Below, one piece after another: positions 61,257-64,000 of a stretch of DNA of 64,000 bases (position 1 is the first letter of the stretch; each line of letters opens with the position of its first letter). The notes below the pieces were generated by a model, which was not told the DNA's origin, did no database searches, and worked only from the letters and a program-made list of their open reading frames with translations. The position numbers and the translations under genes were made by a program. Origin of the DNA: Paramecium pentaurelia (lineage: Eukaryota > Ciliophora > Oligohymenophorea > Peniculida > Parameciidae); the NCBI GenBank assembly GCA_905183005.1, contig CAJJDO010000004.1:848499-912498 (forward strand), written 5' to 3'.

Positions 61257-62163
61257 TCACTATTGTATTTCAAGGGTTACTTTTTCAAATGGATATTTGA
61301 TTGGTTATTATTTGTATATTTTCTATAATGCTTACAATACAATTGTTCCTAATTCCTTATCATTTCCTTCTCTTTTCTTTTTTCTTAATGTTTACAATAG
61401 ACCCCATAAACATCTTGGTTCATTTGGATTTTTAGATAACACAAAACAATAATAATTTTTAGCTTAAGTGTAATTTTGATTGCAATAATTGATCTTTTAA
61501 TTTAAATATTAAAATATTACTTCTGCTAATTTAATTACTAAATGTAAATCCTGAGTATTAAGTAATAAAACTTCTTCAAGACAAAATTAAGCTTTAGAGT
61601 AATTCAAATGCTCTAAATATATATCAGATAATTCAAGCCATGCTTCGGCATCATTGGGAAATGAAGTGAGAAAATTATTTAACATAGCTATTGTCTAATC
61701 TATATTATTTTATCTCTTTAACAAATATAATGATAAATTACTCTTAACAATGCTATTTTTCTTTTTCTTGTATTTTGATCCATCAAATTTTCAGATAGCA
61801 TCTTTTCATATACTAAAGAAGCATTATCATCATCTTAATTAGCTTCCAACAAATATCCTTTTAATCTCTAAACTTTTTCAGCTGTAGGGAATTTCTTTAG
61901 CAAAACTTCGAGTACTTACTATTGTCTTTAAACATATTTACATCACTTATTTTAATCAATTACATATCTATTGAAAGGTAAAACAATTCTTGAAGGAGTA
62001 CTAAATATTCTGAACTTGAGGGTCTGAATTGTCTAATCAATTTATAAATCACAATTGAAAGACCATCAACAATACGAATGTTACCATTTTTCATTTTATG
62101 AAACAACTACTTTAAATTCTTCATGCTTTCCAATTATTCAATCACTAATTGATGTTCCTCCAT
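61257..62163 (-). CDS. EMC2: ER membrane protein complex subunit 2 (EMC2), TPR protein
   Basis: Introns of 23 and 26 nt (the second ends AAG) give 285 codons; a further in-frame 27-nt segment in the AEV...KINYC region may also be an intron (276 codons). TPR-type helix pairs match EMC2 through VLEVLLKKFPTAEKVQRLKG, SLVYEKMLSENLMDQNTRKR, KIALLRRQNNIDQTIAMLN, FPNDAEAWLELSDIYLEHLN and [39 protein letters not shown] corresponds to the RALFGLY region of the human protein. EMC2 is the cytosolic scaffold of the EMC, which inserts tail-anchored and multipass membrane proteins. Length is close to the usual about 290-300 residues. Confidence 0.88.
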
Positions 62164-62520
62164 TAAATATATAAATATATTTTAAAATATTTATGTTAAA
62201 TCAATAAAATTTCACTATTTTCTTAATGTAAAAATAATTAACATTTCTTTATAATATTCATAAAAATAATAGGATTACTAACAATAGATTATACTTGTAC
62301 CATAACTTTTGAACTTTCATACATTGAAAATTATAATTATTACATTATTTAATTCTTTTAATATAATTATCTCAAATAGATATTTATTTTATGATTAATT
62401 TCATCTATGAGAATTGCTATAAAATATTTAATATTTTTTAAGATCTCCAAAAGACCTAAAAGTTGTTAATAATCAATAATTAATTTTTTATCTTAAAACA
62501 TTTTAGTATATATAAAAATA
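62164..62520. other. Intergenic, no gene seen
   Basis: Short A+T-rich gap holding the EMC2 promoter and the 3' end of the next minus-strand gene. Confidence 0.4.
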
Positions 62521-64000
62521 TCATAATAATAATTGATGTGTAGAGACTAAAAGTCTGTTTTTAAAACTTCTATATATTCTATTACCTAATTCCTAGTGTA
62601 ATCCCAAATTCAATAGACCTATTGCATTAGGAATACAGTGTTGTATTTCTTTTAAATGATATTTGATAGTTGTATTTTTGCAATTTTTCATACTTTCAAA
62701 ATATAACCAAAATTTTTTTCTCTTTTCTTAATAAAATATTGAAATGTAGATTTGTGTAGGCCTCATTGTAAATACCATCCTCTTTAACAATGTATATTAA
62801 TAAGACTAATATAATAAATATTAATAATTTACTTTGAAAGAAGAGTATTATTCATAATTGGCATTCACTTTAATTACTTATGGACATTTTTCATCTCCTT
62901 ATACATCTTAAACAATAAATTTAAAGGGATTCAATTTTAGTTATTTTTTTAATTTATTTAACATATATACTGAACACTTTTAGATATCAGATTCTATAAA
63001 TTCATATTGATCTAAACTACAATCATTCAATTTTAAATTCTAAAGGTTCCTTCTTTCATCATTATAATAACTGTATAATACTTTCCTTAGCATCAATTTA
63101 AAATTTACTATTTTAGGTTGTTCAAAAAGAGTAATTCTTTAATACAATTGAAAATTCTAACTCTCATTTAATCTGATTGGTATATATGGTTTCAACATAT
63201 TAAAAGGTTTTTTAACATTTTCAACAAATACTTCAAATAAGGCATTTACTTCATTACCTAAATATACTACTTATGTATATAAATTCTCTCTCAATACTCC
63301 TTTAAATGTATCAAGATTGAGTATAAATCTATTTTATTGATTTTTAGTAATTTTAACTTTGTCTATAAGAGATTCCCAAATTTTAATTTCAAAAGTAGAA
63401 ATCATATCAAGAGTATTTTTTCTTACAAGAATTTAATTAAAAAATAAATCTTTATCACTTGAATATAGATTTTCCAAACTATCTTAATTGGATACACGAG
63501 GACTATGTCTATAAAAAAGACTTTTATCTGTTTTCTATTAGAATTATGATGTTGGTAATGATAATCTCATAGTTTGAGCAATAGAATTTTAAACTGAAAA
63601 TTACTTAGAGAATTATTTTTTCATAAAGAGAGGAGGTTAAGTTGAAGATCTGGCATTTTATCTACTTTAATCACTAAAGGAATCAAGTATTTTTGGAGTA
63701 TCATCATTAGGTTTTTCTAAAAATTCATCTTCATTATTAATAGAGACTTTGCTTTCAGTTAGTTTTTACAATTCAGATTGAGGAATAGCTCTAGCTTGAC
63801 TACGCATTTCACTATAAAAATCTTCAAATTCATCTGGATGATTGACAGCCATTTCATAAATTTTGTTCATTTCAGAGAATTTCCATCTATTAATATAAAA
63901 TTAATCAATAGTTTCTTTGGTGACTAAACATGATGGGAATATAGATTCTAAAAAGACAGGATTCATATTTTAGAAATCATTTGATGAAATATAACAACTG
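62521..64000 (-). CDS. Unknown protein, 5' end beyond the window
   Basis: Continuous frame from the right edge to TGA 62521-62523, about 490 codons visible; an optional 27-nt in-frame intron lies at about 62800-62840. The frame is open past the first internal ATG (63965) to base 64000 with coding-like residues (SCYISSNDFQ), so the N-terminus is missing. Visible order: a helical part (YINRWKFSEMNKIYEMAVNH), a Ser/Gln-rich linker (about 60-160 residues in), then a mixed alpha/beta region with RKNTLDMISTFEIKIWESLI, NLYTQVVYLGNEVNALFEVF and PIRLNESQNFQLYQRITLFE, and a C-terminal part with RPTQIYISIFYQEKRKKFWL. No transmembrane helix. I do not recognise the family. Confidence 0.75.

Noticed and set aside
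61213..61452. Plus-strand ORF of 79 codons
   Set aside because: Mostly antisense of the EMC2 3' exon; no supporting features.
1..64000. CRISPR arrays, bacterial operons, ribosome binding sites, tRNA genes
   Set aside because: No short regularly spaced repeats, no bacterial-type genes, and no tRNA cloverleaf found by eye; the code and introns are those of a ciliate nucleus.

Overview
The window looks like nuclear DNA of a ciliate with short introns, most like Paramecium. The sequence is very A+T-rich. Reading frames open up only when TAA and TAG are read as glutamine and TGA is the sole stop (ciliate nuclear code). Genes are interrupted by introns of about 19-32 nt that begin GT and end TAG or, unusually often, AAG. 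For most genes the spliced length divides exactly by three with these introns removed. Every coding call below uses this code; standard-code ORFs in the window are fragments or shadows.

Positions 1-36000 are repeat-dominated and gene-poor. They hold six copies (K1-K6) of a CAMK-like protein kinase gene, with the upstream flank of a seventh at the left edge, and one hybrid histidine kinase/response regulator gene (32718-35189). They also hold two deleted derivatives of that gene (one an intact stand-alone receiver ORF at 9870-10424), a small divergent AAA ATPase (7116-7964) and a decayed LINE-type reverse transcriptase (about 24750-25700). Positions 9857-21845 and 26449-35203 form a large imperfect inverted repeat around a loop of about 4.6 kb. 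Four single N bases (3232, 11443, 13255, 30585) each sit exactly between two direct copies of 1.1-1.27 kb. These are best explained as unmerged contig overlaps, so part of the apparent tandem duplication is an assembly artefact.

Positions 36500-64000 are ordinary gene-dense sequence: a single-pass membrane protein, an unknown basic protein, an AGC-type kinase, ribosomal proteins S26 and L21, a large uncharacterised protein with CxxC pairs, several small ciliate proteins, a thioredoxin-fold secretory protein without CxxC, a secreted cystatin, a secreted helical protein, a four-EF-hand CDPK, two coiled-coil proteins, the ER membrane complex subunit EMC2 and a partial gene running off the right edge.

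The kinases and the two-component genes form a repeated unit (kinase or kinases, then a spacer of about 2 kb, then a receiver gene), present once in the right arm and twice in the left. Its structure suggests unequal recombination between kinase copies. No direct functional link between the kinases and the two-component proteins can be shown from sequence.
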